A DNA stretch of 64,000 bases from Fusobacterium sp. (GCF_032477075.1 NZ_JAWDXO010000010.1:1-64000); one strand, 5' to 3'; shown: positions 1-10,213, numbered from the stretch's first letter. Notes: a model not told the origin generated them from the letters alone. Made by a program: numbers and translations.

Positions 1-183
1 TTCTCTTTCCAGCTGTATTCTAGTTAAAAGATCACTTTTTGTTTCCTGAATATCTTCTGCTGTTATTCCTGCACTTAAAGATATTCCTCCAGTTATCATA
101 AAAGTTATTAATAACGAAAATGAATAACTGACTTTTCTTTTTAAAAATTTTTTCAAAGATTTTTCAATTTTTTCTTTTCTCAT
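1..183 (-). CDS. Autotransporter-type outer-membrane protein, N-terminal fragment (runs off window)
   Basis: An open frame of 61 codons starts at an ATG at 183 and continues past the window edge without a stop. A G-rich ribosome site (GGGGGG) lies about 8 bases upstream. The N-terminus is strongly basic (MRKEKIEKSLKKFLKRK), followed by a hydrophobic stretch (SFSLLITFMITGGISLSAG) and then a charged region. This long basic leader plus membrane segment resembles the extended signal region at the start of large fusobacterial autotransporters. Only the signal region is visible, so the passenger and beta-barrel are inferred. It could instead be another secreted protein. Confidence 0.6.
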   Translation of the reverse strand, partial: MRKEKIEKSLKKFLKRKVSYSFSLLITFMITGGISLSAGITAEDIQETKSDLLTRIQLERE

Positions 184-544
184 AGGTATCCCCCCAAAAT
201 TTAAATGTTAGTAATTTTTTCTAGTATTATTAAGTATATATTTATACTTTGGTCCCTAGATACTATTTTTATAAATATTTTTATTTTAATCCACTCTTTT
301 GTTGATTAGAAAATCTATTTTTGGCAATTTTCCTCCTTTTTTTAGCATACAAAAAAATCGTTTTTATTCTATATTTCAAAATTATAACAGCTTTAACGTA
401 CAATAAAATTCGTTTTATAAAAGAACAAAAAAGACCATTTCGAGGAAATTATACCATAAATTTGTTTTATAATAAATATATAATTTAAATCCAGTATTAA
501 TTTAATACATTTGAAGATATTAAAGTGATATTAATTTTTTATAA
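184..544. other. Intergenic region, no gene recognised
   Basis: Very AT-rich spacer between the autotransporter start and the glp operon terminator. On the minus strand there is a TATAAT hexamer around 382-387 that could be part of the autotransporter promoter, but I see no convincing -35 box. No ORF with a ribosome site longer than about 15 codons is visible. Confidence 0.5.
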
Positions 545-584
545 ATTTAAAAAGACCAGTTTATTATTTCATAAACTGATCTTT
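545..584 (-). terminator. Rho-independent terminator of the glp operon
   Basis: On the minus strand, AAAGATCAGTTTAT pairs with ATAAACTGGTCTTT (one G-U) around a short AT loop and runs into TTTTTAAATTT. It lies about 20 bases beyond the stop of the last glp gene. Confidence 0.85.
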
Positions 585-605
585 AACTATTCAATCTTAT
601 TATTT

Positions 606-950
606 TTACATATCTCTTGTTACAACTACATCTACACCTGTATTAAATATATTTTTTATAACTATATCTCCTTTTTTTACTGGCGATTTTAATTCAATAT
701 CTTTCAAGAGTTCCATACATTTAAAATTTAATCCTTTTGGAATAGAATCATTTGTTTTTACAGGAACTCTATTGTGTATTCCTCCAGTTATTTTTACTGT
801 AGAAGTTATTACTCTTTTAGGAGCTGTAAGTTCTTCTTTTCCATACTTTTCTCCCCTTGGACAACTATTTCCAGACACTTCTAGAGTTTCTGTATCCACT
901 GTAAGATGACATCCCAAAGGACAAACTATACATATCATATTTTTTTCCAT
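606..950 (-). CDS. DUF1667 family Cys-rich protein of the glycerol-3-phosphate oxidation operon
   Basis: 114 residues. The N-terminus holds closely spaced cysteines (C7, C11, C14 region: ICIVCPLGCHL, then CPRG) that look like an iron-sulfur or metal site. The family DUF1667 is typically encoded as the third gene after a GlpA-like dehydrogenase and an FAD/NAD oxidoreductase, as here. Its ATG overlaps the stop of the upstream gene by one base (TAATG), which indicates translational coupling. The likely role is as a small electron-transfer or assembly partner of the two flavoproteins. That role is inferred from context, because the biochemical function of the family is not settled as far as I know. 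Confidence 0.8.
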   Translation of the reverse strand: MEKNMICIVCPLGCHLTVDTETLEVSGNSCPRGEKYGKEELTAPKRVITSTVKITGGIHNRVPVKTNDSIPKGLNFKCMELLKDIELKSPVKKGDIVIKNIFNTGVDVVVTRDM

Positions 951-2209
951 TATTGCTCACCACCTGTTATTTCCACAGTCAATGTCTTCCCTTCTGTATT
1001 ATCAAGTATTTTTTTAGGTATCATTATTTTTTCCATTTCTCCTGGAGCCATATGTTGCTTCTTTAGACTAACAAGGACTTTATTTTCATCTTTTATTTCA
1101 AGTTTTACATTTTTATATATGTTATTTACTCTCATAAATAATTCAAGAGCTTTATCAATATTTTCAGCTCTAAATTTTTGCGGAACAGTGTATACTATTC
1201 CCTTTCCATTTTTTATTTCTCTGTAGTCTCCATTTTTTGTTTCATTTTTTATATATTTTGCTGCCGCTTTTCCAGCTCTTCTGGCTTCTGCACTTACAAA
1301 ATCTACTAAGTCATGTACATGAACAACATTTCCACAAGCAAATATTCCTTCTGCACTAGTTTCCATCATTTCATTTACTATAAGCCCATTTGTTCTTCTA
1401 TCTATTTCTAGTCCAGTTTTTCTTGAAATATCATTTTCTGGAATAAGCCCTACTGAAAGAAGAAGTGTATCACATTCATATGTCATTTCAGTTCCAGGTA
1501 TTGGTCTTCTATTCTCATCAACTTTTGCTATTATTACTTTTTCTAATCTTTTCTTTCCTATAATATCTACAACTGTATGGCTTAGATATAATGGAATATT
1601 ATAATCATCTAAACATTGAACTATATTTCTAGTTAATCCTCCAGAAAAGGGCATAAGTTCAACTACTGCCTTAACTTCTGCTCCTTCTAATGTAAGCCTT
1701 CTAGCCATAATGAGCCCAATATCTCCAGAACCTAAAATAAGCACTTTCTTTCCTACCATATATCCTTCCATATTAATAAATCTTTGAGCTGCTCCTGCTG
1801 TAAATATTCCTGATGGTCTATCCCCTGGTATAGAAATAGCTCCTCTTGTTCTTTCTCTGCACCCCATTGCCAAAATAACAGCTTTAGCTTCTATTATCAT
1901 ATAACCATCTTTAGTATTAACTGCATGAATTTTTTTATCTTTTGTAAGATCTAATACCATTGTATCTAATTTATATTCAACATTCATTTCATAAAGTTTT
2001 TCTATAAATCTTTGGGCATATTCAGGACCTGTAAGCTCTTCTTTAAATTCATGCAATCCAAATCCATTATGAATACATTGCTGAAGTATTCCCCCAAGCT
2101 CTTTGTCTCTTTCTATAACTAATATGCTTTCTATTCCACTTTTTCTAGCTTCTACTGCCGCTGCAAGTCCTCCTGGACCTCCACCTATAATAACCAAATC
2201 ATATTTCAT
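950..2209 (-). CDS. FAD-dependent pyridine nucleotide-disulphide oxidoreductase family protein (glp operon)
   Basis: 419 residues. An FAD dinucleotide-binding motif GGGPGGLAAAVEARKSG lies at about residues 9-25, and a second Rossmann motif (ILGSGDIGLIMARRL) at about 157-171 binds NAD(P). The FAD-contacting stretch near the C-terminal third is GIFACGNVVHVHDLVD. A CxxC-like pair near residue 45 is absent; there is only one Cys in QQCIHNG. Directly downstream of the GlpA-like dehydrogenase (15-base gap) and overlapping the DUF1667 gene, it probably transfers electrons from glycerol-3-phosphate oxidation to NAD or a quinone/ferredoxin pool. The electron acceptor cannot be read from sequence. Confidence 0.85.
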   Translation of the reverse strand: MKYDLVIIGGGPGGLAAAVEARKSGIESILVIERDKELGGILQQCIHNGFGLHEFKEELTGPEYAQRFIEKLYEMNVEYKLDTMVLDLTKDKKIHAVNTKDGYMIIEAKAVILAMGCRERTRGAISIPGDRPSGIFTAGAAQRFINMEGYMVGKKVLILGSGDIGLIMARRLTLEGAEVKAVVELMPFSGGLTRNIVQCLDDYNIPLYLSHTVVDIIGKKRLEKVIIAKVDENRRPIPGTEMTYECDTLLLSVGLIPENDISRKTGLEIDRRTNGLIVNEMMETSAEGIFACGNVVHVHDLVDFVSAEARRAGKAAAKYIKNETKNGDYREIKNGKGIVYTVPQKFRAENIDKALELFMRVNNIYKNVKLEIKDENKVLVSLKKQHMAPGEMEKIMIPKKILDNTEGKTLTVEITGGEQ

Positions 2210-2224
2210 ATCTGCATTTCCTCC

Positions 2225-3652
2225 CTATTTTGTCTTTCCTGTCAGAATATATGCACCTTTTTTATCTAATACTATTTTATCAAGCTCTGTTTTAAGTTCT
2301 CTAGCTAGTATTTCCTGTACCCTTGGACCACAGAATCCTCCTTGACATCTTCCTGAACCAGGTCTGCATCTTTTTTTAATACCATCTACAGTTTTGGCTC
2401 CTACCATTCTATGAATTACATCTACTATTTCTCCTTCAGTAATGTTTTCACATCTACATATTATTCTTCCATATCTAGGGTCTTTAGCAATAACTATAGC
2501 TTTTTCTTCTGGAGACAATTCCATAAAATGTATTTGAGGTCTATTTTGCTTAAACACTTCTTTTTTTGTTACATTTTCTAATCTATTTAATACCTGTGAG
2601 GCTATATCCAATGCTATCGCTGGTGCTGATGACAATCCTGGAGATTTTGTTCCTGCTATATTGAAAAATCCTTCTGAATCTGAGGCCTCTCCGATTATGA
2701 AATCCCCTCTATCACTTTCTGCTCTAAGTCCTGCAAAATTTCTTATATTATCTCTAAAATTTATTTCAGGTATACTTTTTATAGATTGCTTTTTTATGTT
2801 ATCCATTTCTACTATAGTGTTTGATACATCTTCCTTATCATCTATATCTAAAGCTGTAGGTCCAGTTATAAGATTTCCATGAATAGTTTGAGCTACCAGC
2901 ACTCCTTTTCCTAAAGCTGTAGGGCATTGAAATATTACACTATTTATTAGAGTTCCTTGAACTTTATCTAAAAGAAAATATTCTCCTTTTCTTGGTATTA
3001 TTTTAAATTTATCATTGCTTACCATTGCATTTAATTCATCAGCAAATACCCCTGAAGCATTAATAACAGTTCTTGTAAGTATTTCTCTATCCTCAAGTTT
3101 TACAAGATAACCATTTTTTAGTTTTTTGATATCCAAAACTTTACTGTCTGTCTGTATGTCAACACCATTTTCAGCAGCATTTTCCAGCAGTTTTATAGTA
3201 AATTCCCAAGGTCCTATTACACCTGCTGTTGGAGCATAAAGAGCTGCAACTACTTCTCTATTTATATTAGGTTCTCTTTTTAATATCTCTTCTTTCTCCA
3301 ATATTTCGATTCCTGGAATCCCATTTTTGCTCCCTCTATCATATAAAACTTTTAAATGCTCTCTTTGTTCTTCTGAAAAAGCAAGAACAAAAGATCCACA
3401 TCTTTTAAAAGGTGCATCGATTTCTTTACAAAGGTCATCAAACATAGCATTCCCTAATGCATTATACTTTGCCATAAGTGTGCCATTTTGTGCATCATAT
3501 CCAGCATGAATGATAGCTGAATTCGCTTTAGTTGTTCCATTAGATACATCATGCTCTTTTTCTAAAACTATTACATCTAAGTTATATTTAGATAATTCAC
3601 GAGCCACTGCTGCTCCCATTATTCCACTTCCTATTACAACAACATCTACCAT
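2225..3652 (-). CDS. GlpA-like glycerol-3-phosphate dehydrogenase with C-terminal [2Fe-2S] (BFD-like) domain
   Basis: 475 residues from the ATG at 3652, chosen because GGAGGG stands 5 bases upstream; the frame is open for 20 more codons upstream but these cross a terminator hairpin. An N-terminal FAD motif VVVIGSGIMGAAVAREL is followed by a DAO-type oxidoreductase domain. The last ~80 residues contain CRCENITEGEI and a CRPGSGRCQGGFCGP cluster, the four-Cys pattern of BFD-type [2Fe-2S] domains. It oxidises glycerol-3-phosphate to dihydroxyacetone phosphate and probably passes electrons to the next flavoprotein. Position downstream of glpF-glpK fits glycerol catabolism. Confidence 0.88.
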   Translation of the reverse strand: MVDVVVIGSGIMGAAVARELSKYNLDVIVLEKEHDVSNGTTKANSAIIHAGYDAQNGTLMAKYNALGNAMFDDLCKEIDAPFKRCGSFVLAFSEEQREHLKVLYDRGSKNGIPGIEILEKEEILKREPNINREVVAALYAPTAGVIGPWEFTIKLLENAAENGVDIQTDSKVLDIKKLKNGYLVKLEDREILTRTVINASGVFADELNAMVSNDKFKIIPRKGEYFLLDKVQGTLINSVIFQCPTALGKGVLVAQTIHGNLITGPTALDIDDKEDVSNTIVEMDNIKKQSIKSIPEINFRDNIRNFAGLRAESDRGDFIIGEASDSEGFFNIAGTKSPGLSSAPAIALDIASQVLNRLENVTKKEVFKQNRPQIHFMELSPEEKAIVIAKDPRYGRIICRCENITEGEIVDVIHRMVGAKTVDGIKKRCRPGSGRCQGGFCGPRVQEILARELKTELDKIVLDKKGAYILTGKTK

Positions 3653-3670
3653 TGTACCCTCCCATTTTTT

Positions 3671-3726
3671 AAGAAAAAAGGGGTCAAGCAAATAAGTAGG
3701 ATTATTTCCCACTATATGCTTGACCC
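3671..3726 (-). terminator. Hairpin between glpK and the GlpA-like gene (partial terminator or attenuator)
   Basis: GGGTCAAGCA at 3681-3690 is a perfect inverted repeat of TGCTTGACCC at 3717-3726, with a 26-base loop. On the minus strand the stem is followed by CTTTTTTC. It sits just upstream of the ribosome site of the dehydrogenase gene, so it can lower read-through from glpFK or act as a second antitermination point. Confidence 0.75.
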
Positions 3727-3795
3727 ACTATCATCTCTAGTCAATATTTTCTTTTTTCTTAATTATCTCTCATTTTTAGAATTTTGTCAAGCTTT

Positions 3796-5322
<1,527 letters not shown>

Positions 5323-5355
5323 CTATATACCTAAACCAAATTACTTACATCTCAA

Positions 5356-6099
5356 TTATATTATACAAGCTATGCATTTACCAACAAAAGCATCAAAAAA
5401 TAATACTCCTATAACTGCACCAATTATTGGCCCTACAATTGGAACCCAAGCATATTGCCAATTTGAACCACCTTTACCTTTAATAGGTAGAAACGCATGA
5501 GCTACTCTAGGTCCAAAATCTCTTGCTGGATTAATAGCAAATCCTGTTGCTCCACCAGTTGCCATACCAATTACACAAATTAGCATTCCTACTAAAAAAG
5601 GTCCCATTCCTGACCCAACTTCATTGCTTCCATATCCTATTGCAAGAATTCCCACTACCAAAATAGTTGTTCCAACTATTTCTGTTACTAAATTCCAAGG
5701 TTTATTCTCAATGGCTGGTCCAGTTGCAAATACTCCTAATTTAGTTCCAGCATCTGGTTCATCATCCATAAGATCTTTATTAGTAAGATATGCCAGAGTA
5801 GCTCCTGCCATTGCTCCTAATAATTGAGCAATTATATATCCTGGTAAAAGATTAAAAGGTAATCTTCCACTAAGTGCAAGAGATATAGATAATGCTGGAT
5901 TAAGATGGGCTCCACTTACCCAACCTGTAAGATATGCTGACATAGTTACAGCAAGTCCCCATCCAAAACAAGTTACCATCCATCCGCCACCTTTTCCAAA
6001 ACTTTTTCTTAAACTAAGAGTCATATTGATTCCATTCCCTAAAAGCAGTAACGAAGCTGTTCCAATAAATTCTGCTAGATACATTGAACTTGGTGTCAT
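5356..6099 (-). CDS. glpF: Glycerol uptake facilitator (aquaglyceroporin)
   Basis: 247 residues with six predicted membrane spans and the two MIP half-helix motifs NPALS (about residue 67) and NPARD (about residue 190). The Asp after the second NPA is typical of glycerol-conducting members. It passes glycerol across the inner membrane, where GlpK traps it. The ATG follows AAGGAGG by 6 bases. The gene is first in the glpF-glpK unit and is preceded by a leader with an intrinsic terminator, which places it under GlpP antitermination. Confidence 0.96.
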   Translation of the reverse strand: MTPSSMYLAEFIGTASLLLLGNGINMTLSLRKSFGKGGGWMVTCFGWGLAVTMSAYLTGWVSGAHLNPALSISLALSGRLPFNLLPGYIIAQLLGAMAGATLAYLTNKDLMDDEPDAGTKLGVFATGPAIENKPWNLVTEIVGTTILVVGILAIGYGSNEVGSGMGPFLVGMLICVIGMATGGATGFAINPARDFGPRVAHAFLPIKGKGGSNWQYAWVPIVGPIIGAVIGVLFFDAFVGKCIACII

Positions 6100-6140
6100 A
6101 AAATCCTCCTTGTTGTTAACTTTATTTTTAAATAGAACTT

Positions 6141-6201
6141 GTAATAAAAAAAGCTTAAAATACTTACCCTTCTTTTTTAGAAAGATAATTATTTTAAGCT
6201 T
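6141..6201 (-). terminator. Leader terminator of glpF, predicted target of GlpP antitermination
   Basis: AAGCTTAAAATA (6151-6162) and TATTTTAAGCTT (6190-6201) form a perfect 12-bp stem. On the minus strand the stem runs straight into seven Ts. It lies inside the transcribed leader between the promoter at 6234-6262 and the glpF start, the layout known for GlpP-controlled glp genes of Bacillus. Confidence 0.85.
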
Positions 6202-6233
6202 CTCATTTCTCCAAGCTTTATTAACTTAATATA

Positions 6234-6262
6234 ATGTTACTTCACTTTTAATACTTTGTCAA
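6234..6262 (-). promoter_or_regulatory. Promoter of glpFK
   Basis: On the minus strand TTGACA (6262-6257), a 17-base spacer, and TAACAT (6239-6234) as -10. Transcription would start near 6227 and give a leader of about 130 bases carrying the terminator hairpin. Confidence 0.7.
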
Positions 6263-6293
6263 CTACTTTTTTTCATTAAGTGCTATTTCAGTA

Positions 6294-6854
6294 CTAACTT
6301 TCCCATAAATTCTTGTCTGTAGTAGATATTCCTTCTGCTCCTGCTTTTAAGGCATTAATTACATCTTCCTTTTCATCTATAAGCCCTCCTGCTATTATTG
6401 GAACATTCAAAATATTTTTTATTTTTTTTATTATTTTAGGCATTATCCCAGGTAAAATTTCTACAGCACTAGGTTTATTTTCACGAATATGGGCTATTGT
6501 ATTTTTAAAAGAAAAAGAATCAAGTACAAAAAATCTCTGTATAACAGGAATTTCATTTTTATTTGCAAGACTCACAACATTATGTTTAGTAGTTATTATC
6601 CCATCCAACCCTGTATTCTTTATTATATATTCCACTCCATATGCTGAACTTGACAGACCTTCAATCATATCTACATGAACAAAAACTATTTTGCCTACTT
6701 TTTTTAATTCTGCAACTATATCTGCTACATTAAGAAGGTTTGATATTATAACAAAAACTATTTCACTACTGCTATTTTTAGCTTCTTCTAAATATATATC
6801 ATTTTTAACTGCTGGAATAACAGGATTCCTCTCTAAAACTTCTCTGATTTTCAT
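6294..6854 (-). CDS. glpP: Glycerol-3-phosphate-responsive antiterminator
   Basis: 186 residues from the ATG at 6854, preferred over a GTG three codons earlier because AGGTGATT lies correctly before it. The protein has the GlpP-family pattern: an N-terminal NPVIPAVK stretch, VHVDMIEGLS, DGIITTK, and the C-terminal IPIIAGGLI plus AGAEGISTTDKNLW resembling a phosphate-binding TIM barrel. When glycerol-3-phosphate is present GlpP binds the glp leader RNA and prevents termination. It lies directly upstream of the glpFK promoter and has its own promoter, so it is well placed to sense the pathway intermediate and open the glpF leader terminator. Confidence 0.93.
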   Translation of the reverse strand: MKIREVLERNPVIPAVKNDIYLEEAKNSSSEIVFVIISNLLNVADIVAELKKVGKIVFVHVDMIEGLSSSAYGVEYIIKNTGLDGIITTKHNVVSLANKNEIPVIQRFFVLDSFSFKNTIAHIRENKPSAVEILPGIMPKIIKKIKNILNVPIIAGGLIDEKEDVINALKAGAEGISTTDKNLWES

Positions 6855-6884
6855 CTCAATCACCTAATTTCTCTTTTATTTAAA

Positions 6885-6913
6885 ATAATACTATATTAAT
6901 AAGAATTTGACAA
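6885..6913 (-). promoter_or_regulatory. Promoter of glpP
   Basis: Minus strand TTGTCA (6913-6908), 17-base spacer, TATTAT (6890-6885), about 30 bases before the glpP start. Confidence 0.6.
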
Positions 6914-7064
6914 TAAAAAATATTATATTTTAATATTTAAAATAAAAAATATTATTTTAATACATATTTTTACTAGAAATTATTATATTCACATACAAGT
7001 AAAAAATTTTTTTTCTTTTCTGAACTTATAAAATATTATTTATTCAAACATAATGTAATACCTA

Positions 7065-7073
7065 TGGTATAAT
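7065..7073 (+). promoter_or_regulatory. Extended -10 promoter of the small ORF at 7101
   Basis: TGGTATAAT gives an extended -10 (TGnTATAAT) 28 bases before the ATG. No good -35 box is present, as is common for extended -10 promoters. Confidence 0.55.
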
Positions 7074-7100
7074 AAATAATGATATTTAAAGGAGTAGAAA

Positions 7101-7295
7101 ATGGAAAAATTAGAACTCTATATAAAAAAGCTTGAAAAAATAGAAAAAAATTGCTACTTATGCAGAAGTAAAATATGTGGTGTCTGCCCTAATAATAAAA
7201 ATAAAAAATATTTTAAAAAAGAAATAGAAAAAATAACTGGAACTGAGAAAAAAGAAAATTTTATAAAAAAAATTTATAAATATATAAAGAATTAA
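7101..7295 (+). CDS. Small Lys-rich protein with a Cys4 motif, unknown function
   Basis: 64 residues, very basic (more than a third Lys). Two Cys pairs, CYLC and CGVC separated by six residues, look like a small zinc or iron-sulfur knuckle. The ATG is preceded by AAAGGAG at a good distance, an extended -10 promoter lies upstream, and a bidirectional terminator follows, so it is a complete one-gene unit on the opposite strand to both neighbours. I do not recognise a family. Nucleic-acid binding through the basic tail is possible, but this is only inference. Confidence 0.7.
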   Translation: MEKLELYIKKLEKIEKNCYLCRSKICGVCPNNKNKKYFKKEIEKITGTEKKENFIKKIYKYIKN

Positions 7296-7296
7296 A

Positions 7297-7331
7297 AAAA
7301 GACTCTCCATAGTCAGAGAGTCTTAAATTTT
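7297..7331. terminator. Bidirectional terminator between the small ORF and the fumarase operon
   Basis: AAGACTCTC (7299-7307) pairs with GAGAGTCTT (7316-7324), with A/T tracts on both sides. It serves the plus-strand small ORF and the minus-strand fumarase operon, which converge here. Confidence 0.85.
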
Positions 7332-7341
7332 TCAATCAGAA

Positions 7342-7899
7342 TTATTTGTCTAATTCATTCCATTGTTCTTGTCCTTCTTTATATAAATCTCCTCCATAGA
7401 TATCGTTAATAACTATAGCTGGAAAATCCACAACTTCTAATCTTCTTAATGCTTCTGCTCCTAAGTCTTCATAAGTAACAATTTCAGCTTTTTTAATAGA
7501 TTTTGCTATGAGAGCTGCTGCTCCTCCCACTGCTGCAAAATATACAGCTTTTTCAGAAACAATAGCTTTTTTAACTTCTTCAGATCTAGCTCCTTTTCCT
7601 ATCATTCCTTTTAATCCTTCTTTTATAAGTCTAGGTGCATAAGCATCCATTCTGTAACTTGTAGTTGGTCCTGCACTCCCAATTGGTTTTCCTGGTTTGG
7701 CAGGTGTAGGTCCTACATAATATATTATTTGTCCCTTTACATCTATTGGAAGTTCTTTTCCTTCTTCAAGTAATTTTACAAGTCTAGCATGAGCTGCATC
7801 TCTTGCTGTATATATAACTCCAGTAATTTTTACTGTATCTCCAGCATTTAATTTTACTATATCCTCTTCTTTTAATGGTGTAGTGATTTTATATTCCAT
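7342..7899 (-). CDS. Class I fumarate hydratase, beta subunit
   Basis: 185 residues from the ATG at 7899, which has GGAGGG 7 bases upstream. It matches the C-terminal (beta) part of class I [4Fe-4S] hydro-lyases, with the conserved GPTPAKPGKPIGSAGPTTS region and KAVYFAAVGGAAAL. Together with the alpha subunit encoded just upstream it interconverts fumarate and malate, or acts on tartrate in relatives. In a fermenter it most likely feeds fumarate into the reductive branch or handles amino-acid carbon. The two-subunit form cannot be told from L-tartrate dehydratase by sequence reading alone. Confidence 0.88.
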   Translation of the reverse strand: MEYKITTPLKEEDIVKLNAGDTVKITGVIYTARDAAHARLVKLLEEGKELPIDVKGQIIYYVGPTPAKPGKPIGSAGPTTSYRMDAYAPRLIKEGLKGMIGKGARSEEVKKAIVSEKAVYFAAVGGAAALIAKSIKKAEIVTYEDLGAEALRRLEVVDFPAIVINDIYGGDLYKEGQEQWNELDK

Positions 7900-7951
7900 T
7901 ATCAATCCCTCCTAAAACTTATATTTATTGTTATTCAGCTTAAACTTAAAA

Positions 7952-8797
7952 TTATAGCTCTACTTCCTTATGTCTAGCTGCGTGGCAGTTAAGATTAATA
8001 GCAACTGGAAGAGCTGCTATATGACATGGATAAGTTTCAACTTTAACTGCTAAAGCTGTAGTTCTTCCTCCTAATCCTAGTGGTCCAACTCCAGTTTTAT
8101 TTATAAGTTCTAGTAATTCTTCTTCTAATTTAGCATTGATAGGACTGCTGCTCTTATCATTAATATCTCTCAATACAGCTTTTTTAGCAAGAATTGCTGA
8201 TTTTTCGAAATTTCCTCCTATTCCTACTCCCACTATTATAGGTGGACATGGATTTCCACCAGCATTTTTAATAGTTTCAATAACTAATTTTTTGATTCCT
8301 TCTATTCCATCAGATGGTTTAAGCATTTTTAAAACACTCATATTTTCAGAGCCTCCACCTTTAGGAGCTACAATTATTTTAACTTTATCAGATCCAGGGA
8401 TAAGAGTAGTATGAATAATAGCAGGTGTATTATCTTTAGTATTTACTCTGTCTAAAGGATCTTTTACAACTGATTTTCTTAAATATCCTTTTTCATATCC
8501 TCTTCTTATTCCCTCATTAATAGCTTCATAGATGTCTCCAGAAATCTTTACTTCAGTTCCTATTTCTAAGAATACTACTACAATTCCTGTATCTTGACAC
8601 ATAGGAACTTGTTCATTTGCTGCTATTTCATCATTTTCAATAATTTGACCAAGAATATTTTTTCCAACCTCTGATTCTTCTTTAGCATAAGCTTCTTTAA
8701 TTTTGTCTAAAACTTCTTTCCCAATAAAGTAGTTTCCTTCTATACACATTCTTTCTACTTCATCAGTTACTTTTCTTAAATCTAGTTCTTTCATCAT
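7952..8797 (-). CDS. Class I fumarate hydratase, alpha subunit
   Basis: 281 residues, the usual length of the alpha subunit. Three cysteines that can ligate the [4Fe-4S] cluster are visible: in VPMCQDTGI (about residue 62), in [11 protein letters not shown] (about 182) and in [10 protein letters not shown] near the end. The C-terminal [11 protein letters not shown] stretch is also typical. It starts at an ATG after GGAAGGGTG and is followed by the beta subunit after a 52-base gap. The aconitase-like cluster is oxygen-sensitive, which fits an anaerobe. Confidence 0.9.
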   Translation of the reverse strand: MMKELDLRKVTDEVERMCIEGNYFIGKEVLDKIKEAYAKEESEVGKNILGQIIENDEIAANEQVPMCQDTGIVVVFLEIGTEVKISGDIYEAINEGIRRGYEKGYLRKSVVKDPLDRVNTKDNTPAIIHTTLIPGSDKVKIIVAPKGGGSENMSVLKMLKPSDGIEGIKKLVIETIKNAGGNPCPPIIVGVGIGGNFEKSAILAKKAVLRDINDKSSSPINAKLEEELLELINKTGVGPLGLGGRTTALAVKVETYPCHIAALPVAINLNCHAARHKEVEL

Positions 8798-8852
8798 CTA
8801 TCACCCTTCCTTGAGTATTTTAAAAGGTACAACTTTATGTTTCTATAATAAG

Positions 8853-8881
8853 ATAATACCACATATTATCCAATTATTGAA
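8853..8881 (-). promoter_or_regulatory. Promoter of the fumarase operon
   Basis: Minus strand TTCAAT (8881-8876), 17-base spacer ending in TGG, TATTAT (8858-8853); the TG makes it an extended -10 element. It lies about 55 bases before the alpha-subunit start. Confidence 0.6.
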
Positions 8882-8962
8882 TAGTCTTTGTGATAGAAAT
8901 TTAAAATGTTAACTTCTCTTTAAATATATTTTATAAATATTAAATATAACTTTTATTTAAGT

Positions 8963-10213
8963 TTATTTAGAAGCTTCTCCTACAGCTTTTTTTATTCTTT
9001 CAGCCAATCCTGTTATTTTTTTCTTTGGTACACTGCATACTGCAATCCTTATCCCTTCATCTAGTACAACTGTATATATATTCTCTCTCTCTAGTATCTC
9101 AGCAACTTTATCTGTCAAATTTCCTGTAGGTATTGTCAGAAAAAATCCAGTTTTATAAGGCAAAAGTTTTAAATTACACTCTTCTGCTTCTTTTAAAAAA
9201 ATATCTGCTCTTTCCTTTATAAGTAATCTATATGTTTCTCTTTCTTTTTTTAGAAGCTTATATTTTTCTTTATTGAGTATAATGTCACTAAACATTTTCA
9301 TACCTCCTCTAGAGATATTTGACCATGTTGAACGACAAGAATATGAATTAGCTTTTTCAAATTCATCTATAACCTTCTTATCCACTGAAAGAGCTAACTG
9401 AGCTCCTACTCTTAATCCATAACTAGTTAATGATTTAGAAATACTGAAAGCAAATATAACAAGAATTTTTGATGGAAGATTTTTAAAAAGTTCTCTATAT
9501 TCTTTTTTTTCTTCTTCATTTCTATCATCAAAATCTATATATGCTATATCATTTATTAAAATTATATTGGCTTTTTCTGTGGCTTTTTTAAATATCTCCA
9601 GAACTTTTTTCCATTCATCAATAGTTAGTTTATATCCAGTTGGATTTTGGCATGGATCATTTATGATAACTACTACATTATCTTGCTTTTCTGCAAGCTG
9701 AAATACTTTTTCAGAAAAATTATTGAGATCAAATTCACCATTTTCGTCAAAAATTGTATAATATTCACAATTTCCTTTTCTTTCAGAAGCCATAAGGATA
9801 TATGGGCTCCATAACCATTTTGGAATAAGAAGTGTATCTCCTTCATTAAGATAATTTTTTACACTATTACTCACTGCTCCAGTTCCACCAGGAGTTCCTA
9901 TTACTTCCATATAATGATTTTTAAACTCTTCAGCATAATTATCACCAAGAATAGCTTTTTTCACACTTTCTTTATACTCAGGGCTTCCTGTAAACGCTGA
10001 AGCATAACCTGCTATTTCTTCAGGTGGCAGCTCTTTATATGTTTCTGTCACTGATTTTAATACAACTAATTTCCCATTTTCATCATAAAGTGATCCTATT
10101 GTTGCATTTACTACTTTTTCATCTCCATACTTTTCAGCTGCTTCTTTAGCTTTTTTAGCTACACTAAATACCTTATCTACTAAGTTTCTCTTCTCCATTC
10201 CTTTTGCTAACAT
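8963..10213 (-). CDS. Class I/II (aromatic-type) aminotransferase
   Basis: 416 residues, fold-type I PLP enzyme. The NDPCQNPTG motif (about residues 187-195) binds the PLP ring region, and SISKSLTSYGLRVG holds the Schiff-base lysine (about residue 260) and the arginine/glycine after it. It resembles the fusobacterial and clostridial tyrosine/aromatic aminotransferase group. It probably moves amino groups between an amino acid and 2-oxoglutarate in fermentation or biosynthesis. Substrate is not readable from sequence. AGGAGG stands 7 bases before the ATG, and it starts 32 bases after the lipoprotein gene, so the two may be cotranscribed. Confidence 0.85.
   Translation of the reverse strand: MLAKGMEKRNLVDKVFSVAKKAKEAAEKYGDEKVVNATIGSLYDENGKLVVLKSVTETYKELPPEEIAGYASAFTGSPEYKESVKKAILGDNYAEEFKNHYMEVIGTPGGTGAVSNSVKNYLNEGDTLLIPKWLWSPYILMASERKGNCEYYTIFDENGEFDLNNFSEKVFQLAEKQDNVVVIINDPCQNPTGYKLTIDEWKKVLEIFKKATEKANIILINDIAYIDFDDRNEEEKKEYRELFKNLPSKILVIFAFSISKSLTSYGLRVGAQLALSVDKKVIDEFEKANSYSCRSTWSNISRGGMKMFSDIILNKEKYKLLKKERETYRLLIKERADIFLKEAEECNLKLLPYKTGFFLTIPTGNLTDKVAEILERENIYTVVLDEGIRIAVCSVPKKKITGLAERIKKAVGEASK

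Noticed and set aside
2225..3712. Longer form of the GlpA-like dehydrogenase starting at 3712
   Set aside because: The extra 20 codons run through the hairpin 3681-3726 and lack a ribosome site; the ATG at 3652 has GGAGGG.
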